64,000 nucleotides of DNA, taken from NCBI RefSeq assembly GCF_002102255.1, contig NZ_LQPH01000185.1:29351-93350 (forward strand). The letters run 5' to 3'. This document shows positions 51,158 through 59,966 of this stretch, one piece after another. Each line of letters begins with the position of its first letter. Within the stretch, counting starts at the first letter, position 1. The stretch comes from Mycobacterium nebraskense. GTDB taxonomy: Bacteria; Actinomycetota; Actinomycetes; Mycobacteriales; Mycobacteriaceae. The position numbers and the translations under genes are program-made. Under the pieces are notes generated by a model. The model searched no databases. It was not told the DNA's origin and was given only the letters and a program-made list of their open reading frames with translations.

Positions 51158-52224
51158 GCCGCGCCTCCTGCGAAACGGCGGCCCACCTCGTGGTAAAGCG
51201 CGCGGCTGTCTCCCAGCATCGCGGCGGCCTGCCAGGCGTGCCGGACGTACAGGTGCGCGTCGTGCTCCCAGGTCTGCCCGAGCGCGCCGTGCACCTGGAC
51301 CGCGGTTCTCGCGCAATTGGCGGCCGCGTCGCCGGCCGCCGCTTTTGCCAGCGCCGCGGTCGTCCACGCGTCCGCGGGTGCCGTGGCCGGATCGCCCAGC
51401 CGGGCGGCCGCAGCGTAGGTGAGACTGCGGGCGCGTTCCAGCCCGACGTAGTTGTCGGCGAGCGCGTGCTTGATCCCCTGGAACGCGCCGATCGGCGTGC
51501 CGAACTGGCGACGCGACTTCGCGTGCTCGACGGAGCGGTGCAGGGCGGCGCTCGCCACGCCGACCAAATCGGCGGCGGCGGCCACCAAGGGTGCGGACAA
51601 CGCCGCTTCGATGTCGACGGGTGCCGTAGCCACTGGCTCGGCGTCGACCTCGACGTCCGCCAGCGGGTGCGTGGGATCGGTCGACTCGCCCGCGATCACG
51701 GTAACTCCGTTGCCGCAGCGCGCGACCGCCACCACTGTGCCGGTGCCGGTGTCGGCCCGCGCCAGCGTGACGAGCAGCTCGGAGCGGGCGAGATCGGGGA
51801 CCGCGAACGCCCGTCCGCGAAGGCGTCCGCCGCGCAGCGTCATCGGCGCCCCGGGCAGCCGAGATCCCCTGGCGTGCACGGCCAGGGTGGCGACGACACC
51901 GCCGGCGATGTCGTCGAGAACCGCGTCGAGGCCCGCGCCCCGCAACGCGCCCGCGGCCAGACCGATACTGCTCAGCAGCGGGATCGGCGCGATGGCGGCA
52001 CCGCATTCCTCCAGCACTACAGCGAGCTCAACCGGCCCGTAGTCGCCGGTCCCGGGGGCGGCCAGTTCCGTCCAACCGAGATCGACGACCGTCTTCCACA
52101 GCGCGCGCCACCGCTCCGGATCCGTCATCGCTTGGCGAGCGGCGTCGGGCGGGCACTCGGTACGTAGGATGTCGCGCACGGTGTCGCGCAGCGACAGCTG
52201 CTCCGAATTCAGTCCGACATCCAT
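51154..52224 (-). CDS. Acyl-CoA dehydrogenase-like subunit
   Basis: The 356-residue protein begins MDVGLNSEQLSLRDTVRDIL and has the C-terminal bundle RRQFGTPIGAFQGIKHALAD and QVHGALGQTWEHDAHLYVRHAW, but lacks the Gly/Ser-rich SEP-x-GSD FAD loop in the middle domain. This is the usual form of the partner subunit in split FadE pairs. It is the first gene of the operon, with ATG 52224. A motif-B site lies 22 bp upstream in the region shared with the LLM oxidoreductase gene. Confidence 0.9.
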   Translation of the reverse strand: MDVGLNSEQLSLRDTVRDILRTECPPDAARQAMTDPERWRALWKTVVDLGWTELAAPGTGDYGPVELAVVLEECGAAIAPIPLLSSIGLAAGALRGAGLDAVLDDIAGGVVATLAVHARGSRLPGAPMTLRGGRLRGRAFAVPDLARSELLVTLARADTGTGTVVAVARCGNGVTVIAGESTDPTHPLADVEVDAEPVATAPVDIEAALSAPLVAAAADLVGVASAALHRSVEHAKSRRQFGTPIGAFQGIKHALADNYVGLERARSLTYAAAARLGDPATAPADAWTTAALAKAAAGDAAANCARTAVQVHGALGQTWEHDAHLYVRHAWQAAAMLGDSRALYHEVGRRFAGGAA

Positions 52225-52245
52225 AAGACCCCTAACATAATAAAG

Positions 52246-52257
52246 ATAGTAAACTAG
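52246..52257 (+). promoter_or_regulatory. Motif B site, copy 2
   Basis: ATAGTAAACTAG is a one-base-shorter variant of the motif-B 13-mer. It contains TAGT-AA-ACTA symmetry, close to the T-x-GT-x3-AC-x-A core of FCD-type GntR operators. It lies between the acyl-CoA dehydrogenase operon (start 52224) and the LLM oxidoreductase gene (start 52303). Confidence 0.5.
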
Positions 52258-52302
52258 CCGCCCGGTCCGCAATCGCACGGGAACACACGCATAGGTGGGT
52301 AC

Positions 52303-53154
52303 ATGGTCGAGTGGTATTTGTTCCTGCCGCAGGTGCGGTTGTCGGTGGCCGACATCGCAGAGCGGGCACGCCACGCCGAGGCCAGTGGCTTCGACGGCAT
52401 GGCGTTCATCGATCACCTCGAGGCACCGGGTCTGCCCGATGAAAGCATCTGGGAGGCAATGGGCATCGCCAGCTGGGTGGCGGCCAAGACCGAGCGGCTG
52501 CGGATCGGCCACCTGGTGCTGTGTGACGCGTTTCGCCACCCCGCCGTGCTGGCCAAACAAGCCGTCACCCTGTCGGACGCATCGGAGGGCAGGTTCGATC
52601 TGGGTCTCGGTGCGGGGTCCTGGCCCGCGGAGTTCACCAGATTCGATGTGGGTCAGCAGGATCCGAAGGCCAGGGTCGAGCTACTCGGGCGCCACCTGGA
52701 CCTGATCAGGCAGTACTGGGGCGACGAGGAGGGTGGGGCCGCGCAGGTCCCGCGAAGGTCCCATCCGATACCGCTGGTCTTGGGCGGCACGGGGCCCCGG
52801 ATGATGGAACTCGTTCGTAGATATGCGGATTGGTGGAATGTGCCGGCCAACCACCTCGACAAGTTGCCGAAGCTGGCCCCCGCCGCGGGGGCGGCCCGGG
52901 TGTCGGTCCAGCAGATGGTGGGTTTTGTCCGTACCAGCAGCGATCCGGACACCGTGCGCGAAGTGAGCGCCCGGCGATTCGGCAACCTCGGGTCAGGCCT
53001 GGTCTGCGGGGATGCCGACGAGTTGATCGCGCACTTCAACGGACTGGCCGCCCAGGGCGTCGAGCGATTCTATGTGTGGTTCGCCGACTTCGCCGTCCCG
53101 GATTCCCTGCACGAGTTCGGCGAATCGGTGATTAAGGCGTTCCCGGCGCCGTAG
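52303..53154 (+). CDS. LLM-class F420-dependent oxidoreductase
   Basis: The 283-residue luciferase-like protein has FDGMAFIDHLEAPGL, RIGHLVLCDAFRHPAVLAKQAVTLSDASEGRFDLGLGAGSW and VLGGTGPRMMELVRRYADWWN, all typical of F420-dependent LLM enzymes. It is shorter than the members at 14306 and 16937. ATG 52303 follows the motif-B site by 45 bp. It is a single-gene unit ending 3 bp before the convergent SDR stop. It probably handles a redox step of the CoA-linked pathway opposite it. Confidence 0.9.
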   Translation: MVEWYLFLPQVRLSVADIAERARHAEASGFDGMAFIDHLEAPGLPDESIWEAMGIASWVAAKTERLRIGHLVLCDAFRHPAVLAKQAVTLSDASEGRFDLGLGAGSWPAEFTRFDVGQQDPKARVELLGRHLDLIRQYWGDEEGGAAQVPRRSHPIPLVLGGTGPRMMELVRRYADWWNVPANHLDKLPKLAPAAGAARVSVQQMVGFVRTSSDPDTVREVSARRFGNLGSGLVCGDADELIAHFNGLAAQGVERFYVWFADFAVPDSLHEFGESVIKAFPAP

Positions 53155-53157
53155 CCG

Positions 53158-53877
53158 TCAGCCCCGTTGCGCCGCGCGCCGCCGCGCTTCCGTGGGGACG
53201 ACCGGCGGCCGGGCGAACGGCCCGCGCTGCACCGCGCTGAGCCGGATCTCCGGCAGGTCGACCGACGGGTCGACGGTGTCCAGCCAGGCGACCGCATCCG
53301 CCACATCCGAGATCTGGATCGCGTACATCTCGAAGGGAACGTCTTGAAGCATTTCGGTTTCGACCGGGCCGGGTGTGACGATATGGACGCTGATGCCGTC
53401 ACGGTCGACTTCCAGCGCCAAGGCCCGGGCGAACGCGTTCATGCCGGCCTTCGATGCCGAGTAGGCGGTCCGGGCCATCATCGGCTCGTGCGCCGCCGAC
53501 GACGAGATGAATACGAACCGCGAACCCGCGCGCATCCTGGGCAGTGCGGCGGCGGTCACCACGAAGCACGAATCCAGGTTGGCCGAGATGATGGTCCGCC
53601 ACTGCTCGAACGTCTGCTTGCGCGCGTACGTTCCGCCCAGCGCGCCGGCGGCGTGGACGACGAGGTCGATTGTCTCCAATACGCTTGTCGCAGCGGCGAA
53701 TCCGTCCGGATCGGACGCATCGGCCACAACATGGCGCGCACCGATCTCCTCGGCGGCCGCGCGCAGCGGAGCCTCGCGACGCGCCGCCAGCACCACGTCG
53801 TAACCCAGCTCGGCCAGCTTGCGACCGCACCCCTTTCCGATCCCGCCGCTGCCGCCGGTGACCAATGCGGTTCTCAA
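53158..53877 (-). CDS. Short-chain dehydrogenase/reductase
   Basis: The 239-residue SDR has TGGSGGIG at residues 7-14, HAAGALGG in place of NNAG, ISSSA with the catalytic Ser, and YSASK with Tyr/Lys. TTG 53877 is the most likely start because the frame continues directly into the Rossmann strand (RTALVTGG) and GAGAGG lies about 7 bases upstream. It lies 10 bp downstream of the GntR regulator gene and is probably co-transcribed with it. Confidence 0.88.
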   Translation of the reverse strand: MRTALVTGGSGGIGKGCGRKLAELGYDVVLAARREAPLRAAAEEIGARHVVADASDPDGFAAATSVLETIDLVVHAAGALGGTYARKQTFEQWRTIISANLDSCFVVTAAALPRMRAGSRFVFISSSAAHEPMMARTAYSASKAGMNAFARALALEVDRDGISVHIVTPGPVETEMLQDVPFEMYAIQISDVADAVAWLDTVDPSVDLPEIRLSAVQRGPFARPPVVPTEARRRAAQRG

Positions 53878-53887
53878 GGGCTGCCTC

Positions 53888-54709
53888 TCAGGGTTGGCGG
53901 AAATCCCGCGTCCGCGACAATGCCTGCGGCGACTGCGCGTGGATTCGTTGATCGTGCCGGCCGGAGAGCACATAGGTCTGTGTGTCGGCGAGATGGCGAC
54001 CCGCGATGCGGCGCGCCCGGTCGACGTCGCCCTCCGCGATGGTCTCGGTCAGCTTGACGTGGGTGCTGAGCACCGCACGGCGTTGGGCCAGCGAGGGGTA
54101 GGTGCCACGCGCCGCGCTTTCGTCCGCCCACTGTTGTTCGTGGCTGGTCCACAGCGTCTCCAAGCTGCCGACCACCGCGATGATGGTGTGGTTTCCGCAG
54201 CCGCGGACCACGAGATCGTGGAATTCGCGGCCGATTTCGGTGAACAGCCCGCCGTCCTCGATGTTTTCGGCCATGGACTCATTGACCCGGTTGAGCTCTG
54301 GAACCAGGGTGTCCGCCCGGTCTGGGCGCCGGGCGGCCAGCGCGGCGCATGCGGGCTCGAGTTCCTGCAGCGCCATGCCGAGGTCGGCGACGCCGACGGA
54401 CTCGCTCTGCAGTAAGAGCCCGAGCATGTACGCGGCGCTGGTCTTGGCCGGGGCGTGCACGACGGCGCCGCCGCGATTGCCCCGCCGAACCGAAACCAGC
54501 CCCTCGGTTTCCAGAATCCGCAGCGCTTCACGCAGGGACACCAAACTCACATTGAACTGTTCGACGAGCACCTCTTGACGCGGCAGGAGATCGCCGTCGG
54601 CGAGCTCGCCGTTGATGATCTGGCGGCGCAACTCGTCGGCTACGATTTCTGCGATCCGCGGCGCCGACAATCGGCGACGGGCGTCGCGCCCAATTCCCAA
54701 GTCGGTCAT
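53888..54709 (-). CDS. GntR-family regulator, FadR (FCD) subfamily
   Basis: The 273-residue regulator has a winged helix near residues 12-75 (DGDLLPRQEVLVEQFNVSLVSLREALRILETEGLVSVRRG) and a helical FCD ligand domain (about 95-235) with metal-binding histidine sites (EFHDLVVRGCGNH, LSTHVKLTE, AGRHL). Ligands of this subfamily are organic acids or acyl-CoA esters. ATG 54709 has GAGGA 5 bases upstream. Its promoter carries a motif-B site in an inverted repeat, so autoregulation and control of three other divergent promoters are likely. Confidence 0.93.
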   Translation of the reverse strand: MTDLGIGRDARRRLSAPRIAEIVADELRRQIINGELADGDLLPRQEVLVEQFNVSLVSLREALRILETEGLVSVRRGNRGGAVVHAPAKTSAAYMLGLLLQSESVGVADLGMALQELEPACAALAARRPDRADTLVPELNRVNESMAENIEDGGLFTEIGREFHDLVVRGCGNHTIIAVVGSLETLWTSHEQQWADESAARGTYPSLAQRRAVLSTHVKLTETIAEGDVDRARRIAGRHLADTQTYVLSGRHDQRIHAQSPQALSRTRDFRQP

Positions 54710-54741
54710 CCGATCCTCGATGCAAAGCAACTCGCTGGCTT

Positions 54742-54772
54742 AGCTATTTTAGCAGTAATGGTATAAATAGCT
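54742..54772. promoter_or_regulatory. Motif B site, copy 3, inside an inverted repeat
   Basis: AGCTATTT (54742-54749) and AAATAGCT (54765-54772) are perfect 8-bp arms around a 15-bp spacer. The right half holds ATGGTATAAATAG (54758-54770). The site is centred between the GntR start at 54709 and the CoA-transferase start at 54809. Confidence 0.7.
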
Positions 54773-54808
54773 TCTTCGATCGCGAGTCGATCGGGAGGGC
54801 GGGTGTAA

Positions 54809-57193
54809 GTGAGCGAGCGGTCCGACAGCCACCCAACACCGCTGCATGACCTGCGTGTCGTCGAGATCAGTGACCGGATAGCCGGCAGCTACTGCGGCAA
54901 GCTGCTGGCCGACGCCGGGGCCCAGGTGCGTAAAATCGAACCGCCGCAAGGAGATTGGTTGCGGCGGTACTCCGCGACCGGGTCGCCGGTGCCGGACGGG
55001 GAGAGTTCGCCGTTTTTCGCCTACCTCAATGCCGGCAAGCGCAGCATGACGTACCCCGCGGCCGCTGAGCGATTTTCCGCCGAACTGGCCGCCGCCGACG
55101 TGGTGGTGATCACGGCCGGCCGGGCGCAGGCCGAGGCGCTGGGCGTCGACCCGCGGCGGCTGCTGGCGGCCTCTCCGCGCGCAATCATCGTCACGATCTC
55201 CGACTTCGGCTGGAGCGGACCGTACGCCGATCGGGCCGCCAGTGAATTCACCCTGCAAGCGTGGGCGGGCTCGCCCGGCTTCCGCGGCGATCCGGACGGG
55301 CCTCCGATCTCCATCGGCGGCGACCTGGGGGAGTACATGGGCGGCGTGTACGCCGCGTTCGGGGTACTGGCCGTGCGCCGACGCGTCGAGCGCGGCGGCC
55401 CCGGTGAGCACCTCGATCTGTCCATGCTCGAGGCGTTGACCGCGATGCAGAGCAGCGAATGGCTGCACTCTCAGCTGCTGCGCGTGCCGCCGATCCGCCG
55501 CACCCTCGAAGTGCCGTCGATCGAGCCGGCCAAGGACGGCTACGTCGGGATCACCATGGTCACCGGCCAGCAATGGCTGGACTTCGTCGCGATGGTCGAA
55601 TGCCCGCAGCTCGAGGAGATCGAACAGCTGCGCTTCCAGATCGGCCGGTGGGCCTACCGTGACCTGATCCGCGGACAGGTCGGCCCATGGCTGGCCGAAC
55701 GGACCGTAGCCGAGATCGTCGAGCTCGGCCAATTGTTCCGGCTACCCATCGCGGAGCTGGGCAACGGCTCCACGATCAGGGAGATGGAGTACGTGACCCA
55801 GCGCGGGGCATTCGTAAACAACCCCGCCGGTTTTCACCAGCCCCGCCCGCCATGGTTGATGTCGGCGTGCTCGCCCGCCCCGGTGCGGTGCACCCCCGTT
55901 CTCGGTGAGGACAATGACGAGATCCCTTGGCCCCGAAGAGAATCCGATACAGGCCCGGCTCCGCAAGGGTTGCCCTTGGCCGGTGTGCGCATCGTCGACC
56001 TGACCGCGTTCTGGGCCGGTCCCGCGGCAACTCACCTGCTGGCCGCGTTCGGAGCCGATGTCGTCAAGGTGGAGTCGATACAGCGACCCGACGGCATCCG
56101 ATACTCGGGCGGCATGCGCACCGACGTGGAGGATTGGTGGGAGTACGGCTGGGTTTTCCACGCTATGAACACCAACAAGCGTTCCGTCACATTGGATTTG
56201 GGCTCCGAGGACGGGCGTCGCCTGTTTACCGAGCTGGCCGCCGGCGCCGACGTGGTGATCGAGAACTTCTCACCGCGGGTGATGGACCAGTTCGGACTGA
56301 CCGCCGACGTGCTGTTGAACGTCAACCCCAAGCTCGTGGTTGCCCGGATGCCCGCCTTCGGGCTGGATGGGCCGTGGCGGGATCGTGTCGGATTCGCCCC
56401 CACCATGGAGCAGATAGCCGGGCTGGCCTGGGTGACCGGACTGCCCGATACTCCGCCGGTCACGCCGCGCGGGGCTTGCGATCCGCTGGCTGGCGTGCAC
56501 GCCGCCTTCGCGGTGCTGGCAGCCCTGAACTTCGCGGAACGCACCGGGTCGGGGCAGCTGGTCGAGCTGCCGATGCTCGAAACGGTGCTGAACGCCACCG
56601 CGATACAGGCGATCGAGTCCGAGGTCTTCGGGGCAACGTTGAGCCGACGAGGCAACCGGGGTCACGGCGACACGATCCAGAACATCTACCGGTGTGCGGG
56701 TGATGACGACTGGATCGCGGTCACCGTGCGCGACGACCCGCAGTGGCGTGCCCTGGTCGAGCTGATGGACCGACCGCCGTGGTGTGGCGAGGAGCTGTCC
56801 ACCGTCGCGGGGCGGCGGCAGCGGGCCGACGACGTCGATCGCCGGCTTGCGGATTGGTTTGCCCACCAACCCCTCGACTCGACGGTGGAGCGATTGGCCG
56901 CCGCCGGCATTCCCGCCGCGCCGGTGGTGTCGCCGTCATTGGTGATCGACAACCCCCAACTGCGCCATCGGGGATTCTTGGAGACCCTGCAGCACCCCAG
57001 TACCGGCGCGGGTCTTTATCCTTGCCCACCGTTCGCCCGGCTGGCCGGCCAGGATAAGTGGCTGCTGCGGCCACCGCCGCGGTTGGGCGAGCACAATGAA
57101 GTCATACTGCGCGATCGGTGCGGGCTGATCGACGAAGAACTGACGCGCCTCGCAACCAGCGGGGTGATCGGGACCCGACCCAAGGGCCTGTGA
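54809..57193 (+). CDS. Double-length class III CoA-transferase (tandem CaiB/BaiF domains)
   Basis: The 794-residue protein contains two complete CaiB/BaiF domains, residues about 12-375 and 390-785, against about 400 for the usual enzyme. Both begin with the family N-terminus (LHDLRVVEIS, LAGVRIVDLT). The catalytic Asp is present in the second half (GACDPLAG, Asp558), but the aligned position in the first half is Glu175 (GEYMGG). The second domain is thus the likely active site. GTG 54809 follows GGGAGGG. It is divergent from the GntR gene and is followed by a ferredoxin gene. Confidence 0.92.
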   Translation: MSERSDSHPTPLHDLRVVEISDRIAGSYCGKLLADAGAQVRKIEPPQGDWLRRYSATGSPVPDGESSPFFAYLNAGKRSMTYPAAAERFSAELAAADVVVITAGRAQAEALGVDPRRLLAASPRAIIVTISDFGWSGPYADRAASEFTLQAWAGSPGFRGDPDGPPISIGGDLGEYMGGVYAAFGVLAVRRRVERGGPGEHLDLSMLEALTAMQSSEWLHSQLLRVPPIRRTLEVPSIEPAKDGYVGITMVTGQQWLDFVAMVECPQLEEIEQLRFQIGRWAYRDLIRGQVGPWLAERTVAEIVELGQLFRLPIAELGNGSTIREMEYVTQRGAFVNNPAGFHQPRPPWLMSACSPAPVRCTPVLGEDNDEIPWPRRESDTGPAPQGLPLAGVRIVDLTAFWAGPAATHLLAAFGADVVKVESIQRPDGIRYSGGMRTDVEDWWEYGWVFHAMNTNKRSVTLDLGSEDGRRLFTELAAGADVVIENFSPRVMDQFGLTADVLLNVNPKLVVARMPAFGLDGPWRDRVGFAPTMEQIAGLAWVTGLPDTPPVTPRGACDPLAGVHAAFAVLAALNFAERTGSGQLVELPMLETVLNATAIQAIESEVFGATLSRRGNRGHGDTIQNIYRCAGDDDWIAVTVRDDPQWRALVELMDRPPWCGEELSTVAGRRQRADDVDRRLADWFAHQPLDSTVERLAAAGIPAAPVVSPSLVIDNPQLRHRGFLETLQHPSTGAGLYPCPPFARLAGQDKWLLRPPPRLGEHNEVILRDRCGLIDEELTRLATSGVIGTRPKGL

Positions 57194-57210
57194 GAAGTGG
57201 AGGGCATCTG

Positions 57211-57402
57211 ATGCGCGTGACGGTTGACGAAAACCTGTGTGAGGCCAACGGCTTCTGCGAATCGCTGGCGCCGGAAGTCTTTGAACTGGGGGACGAGGAC
57301 GTGGTGCAGATCGCGGATGGCCCCGTGCCGCCGCGGCTGGAGATCGACGTGCGCGCCGCGGTGGACCAGTGCCCCAAGGCCGCGCTGCGGCTGATCGACT
57401 GA
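57211..57402 (+). CDS. Single-cluster [3Fe-4S]-type ferredoxin
   Basis: The 63-residue ferredoxin has CEANGFC and the downstream CPKAAL, giving three cysteines in the C-x5-C...C-P pattern of actinobacterial P450-linked 3Fe-4S ferredoxins; the position of the fourth Cys is Asn/Gly. GGAGGG lies 7 bases before ATG 57211. It is 17 bp downstream of the CoA-transferase and convergent with a P450 gene, for which it is the probable electron donor. Confidence 0.92.
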   Translation: MRVTVDENLCEANGFCESLAPEVFELGDEDVVQIADGPVPPRLEIDVRAAVDQCPKAALRLID

Positions 57403-57411
57403 GTCGGGCAG

Positions 57412-58665
57412 TCAGACCGACCGTTCGGTCAGCGATATCGACATCTCATCGTAGATCGACATGTTCGTGGTCAGGTTCGGGTGAGCCACCTTGGCCGGGC
57501 CGATTTCGATGTCGTCGCAGCGCAGCAACAGTTCGTCGAACACCGCGCGAAGCTCCGCTCGCGCCAGCATGGCGCCCAGGCAGTGATGCGGTCCGCCGCC
57601 GCCGAACGCCACCTGCGGATTGGGCTGCCGGCCGATGTCGAAGGTGAACGGCGACTCGAAGACCTCCTCGTCGCGGTTCGCCGAACGCAGCATCGACACC
57701 ACCCGCTCGCCCTTCGCGATGTGCTGGCCATCCATTTCCACGTCGACCTTCGCGGTGCGCGTCCAGTACGCAACCGGTGACGCCCAGCGCAATACCTCCT
57801 CGATGGCGTTGGGCCGCAGCGCTTCCTGCTCGCGATAGCGGTCGATCTGCGCCGGATTCGCCACGAACGCCTGCAGCCCGCTGGCCAACGCGTTCTTGGT
57901 GGTGTCGCTGCCGGCGAACGCCAGCACGAAGAAGAAGAACTCGAGTTCGTTAGGCGGCAGGCTGAATTGCTCACCGTCCTCACCGGTGATCACCGCGGTC
58001 GCCAGGGTGCTCCAGATGTCGTCGGTGGGATTGCGCCGCTTCGCCGCGGTGAGCTCCATGGCATACCCGAAGATGTTGGCGTAGAGGTCGGTAAATTCCT
58101 GCCGGCCCAGCCGCCCCTCAGCCGCGTTGGCCTTCAGGATGCGGTCCAGGCAGTCGAAGATGCGCGGCCGGTCGTCCTCCGGTATGCCGATGATGTCGCC
58201 GATGACCGTCATCGGCAGGGCGTCGGCGACGTCCTCGATCCAATCGCCGCCGCCCTCGGCGAGCAGCCCGCCGACCATGCGCGCGGCCCGCGCACGGATG
58301 CCGTCCTCGAGTTTGGCGATCGCCCGCGGGTTGAACGCGTTCGAGATGAGCTTGCGGCGCTTGTTCAGCCCCGGCGGGTCCATGTTGATGATGGTCGGGT
58401 AAGACGCGAACATCCCGACCGGCTGGATGAGCGGGCCGTCGACCGCGGTGAAGGAGTCGACATCACGATGCAGCCGGACCGTGTGCCGGTGCTTGGTGGT
58501 CACCCAGAACTCGCGCGGGGCCGTCCCGGGGAAGAGCCGAGTGACGCCGGGCGTCATGTCGTGGCGGAAAAGCGGCCGGCTGCGCCGCAACTCCGCGAAC
58601 AATTCGTCGGGAAAACCGTTGCGCCACAGCGCGAAGTCGGAAAGGTCCACTGCCGCTGCCGTCAT
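57412..58665 (-). CDS. Cytochrome P450
   Basis: The 417-residue P450 has I-helix LAFAGSDTTKNA, ExxR in EEVLR, and the heme loop VAFGGGGPHHCLGAMLARAE with the axial Cys. The N-terminus LPFRHDM-like and MDPPGLNKRRKLISNAF blocks fit sterol- or terpene-type bacterial P450s, although no CYP number is assigned. It is the only P450 in this window with a ferredoxin gene beside it. The upstream region, shared with the second KshA-like gene, holds a motif-B site. Confidence 0.95.
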   Translation of the reverse strand: MTAAAVDLSDFALWRNGFPDELFAELRRSRPLFRHDMTPGVTRLFPGTAPREFWVTTKHRHTVRLHRDVDSFTAVDGPLIQPVGMFASYPTIINMDPPGLNKRRKLISNAFNPRAIAKLEDGIRARAARMVGGLLAEGGGDWIEDVADALPMTVIGDIIGIPEDDRPRIFDCLDRILKANAAEGRLGRQEFTDLYANIFGYAMELTAAKRRNPTDDIWSTLATAVITGEDGEQFSLPPNELEFFFFVLAFAGSDTTKNALASGLQAFVANPAQIDRYREQEALRPNAIEEVLRWASPVAYWTRTAKVDVEMDGQHIAKGERVVSMLRSANRDEEVFESPFTFDIGRQPNPQVAFGGGGPHHCLGAMLARAELRAVFDELLLRCDDIEIGPAKVAHPNLTTNMSIYDEMSISLTERSV

Positions 58666-58722
58666 CTGAAACCCCGCTCTGCCCGGAGGCGCCTGGTGCC
58701 GCGTTGACGTTCAATGCTTAAA

Positions 58723-58735
58723 ATAGTAAAAATAG
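58723..58735 (+). promoter_or_regulatory. Motif B site, copy 4
   Basis: ATAGTAAAAATAG differs at one base from the copy at 23419. It lies between the P450 (start 58665) and the KshA-like oxygenase (start 58818). Confidence 0.6.
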
Positions 58736-58817
58736 ACCTTGTCGTCGAACCGCGGTGAGTGAAGGGCGGCCCAGTTGCGCTCGGCTCGCCTTGGTCAGGG
58801 CGGGATATGGAGAGCGC

Positions 58818-59945
58818 GTGACGCATACAATTTCGGACCCGGCGTCGGACTCGGCCGGAGATCCTTCGGAACGCGAGTTCGGGCAGGCCGGCATTGCGCT
58901 GTCGACCTACCGGTTCCCGACGGGCTGGTTCATCGTTGCCTTCGGCTCCGACCTGCCCGCCGGCCAGGTCAAGCGTGCCCATTACTTCGGCGAGGAACTC
59001 GTCATCTTCCGCACCGAGTCCGGCCAAGTGCACGTGATGGACGCCTATTGCCAGCACCTCGGCGCCAACTTAGCCGTCGGCGGCACCGTGGAAGGCGAGA
59101 ACCTCGTCTGCCCCTGGCACGGCTGGCGCTGGCGGGGTGACGGCACCAATGCGCTGATCCCCTACAGCAAGATCGGTTGCAAGAACAACGTTCGCATCCG
59201 CACGTACCCGAGCATGGAGTGGTACGGCTTCGTCCTCGCGTGGCACGAGCGTCACGGCCGGGCGCCGTACTGGCAGCCCCCGGTGTTGCCCGAACTGGAA
59301 ACCAACGAGTACTACCCTTTGCACCCGCATACCCAGATGCTCAACCGGGTGAAGGTGCACCCGCAGATGATCATCGAGAACGCCGCCGACCCGTACCACG
59401 TGCAATATGTGCACAAGGCCGCCAATCCCGCCACCACCGCGTCGTTCGAGGTGTCCGGTTACCACTTGCACGCGACCGTCAACGCCCATTTCGGCGGCGG
59501 CCGCGCGTCCACCTGGCTTACTCCCAATGGGCCGGTCGACGCCAAGATCATCTACGACAACTATTCGCTGGGGTTGGGGGTCGTCCGCTTCCCCAGCGAG
59601 CTGGTGGCCACGGTCCAAGTCACCGGCCAGACGCCGGTCGACGAGGACTACACCGATTACTTCTACACGCAGGCGTCCGTCCGCGAGCCGGGCGACGCGG
59701 GCGACGTGCCGACCGGGCGCGCGGCGAAATTCCTGGCGCTCCAGCAAGAGGTCATCAAACAGGACTTCTTCACATGGGAGAACATGAAGTACCTGGAGAA
59801 GCCGAACCTGGCTCCCGAAGAGGCGCACGACTATGCCGCCCTTCGCCGCTGGGCACACCGCTTCTACCCGGGTACGCAGTCCTCGCCGTCCGACTTCGGC
59901 TACACCGCCGACGGTGAGCCCGACCCCGCGGCCGCGAAAGCCTGA
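58818..59945 (+). CDS. Rieske non-heme iron oxygenase, KshA-like
   Basis: The 375-residue protein has Rieske ligands Cys78-x-His80 and Cys98-x2-His101 (CPWHGWRW) and the iron site NAADPYHVQYVH, with Asn188, Asp191, His194 and His199. It is a second KshA-type monooxygenase, clearly related to the one at 9636 though longer at both ends. GTG 58818 with GGAGAG upstream is preferred over the earlier GTG 58755, which has no ribosome binding site. It starts a plus-strand operon that continues through the ligase at 59967. A reductase is not encoded nearby. Confidence 0.92.
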   Translation: MTHTISDPASDSAGDPSEREFGQAGIALSTYRFPTGWFIVAFGSDLPAGQVKRAHYFGEELVIFRTESGQVHVMDAYCQHLGANLAVGGTVEGENLVCPWHGWRWRGDGTNALIPYSKIGCKNNVRIRTYPSMEWYGFVLAWHERHGRAPYWQPPVLPELETNEYYPLHPHTQMLNRVKVHPQMIIENAADPYHVQYVHKAANPATTASFEVSGYHLHATVNAHFGGGRASTWLTPNGPVDAKIIYDNYSLGLGVVRFPSELVATVQVTGQTPVDEDYTDYFYTQASVREPGDAGDVPTGRAAKFLALQQEVIKQDFFTWENMKYLEKPNLAPEEAHDYAALRRWAHRFYPGTQSSPSDFGYTADGEPDPAAAKA

Positions 59946-59966
59946 TCGGGAGCCCCTGGAAGCCTC

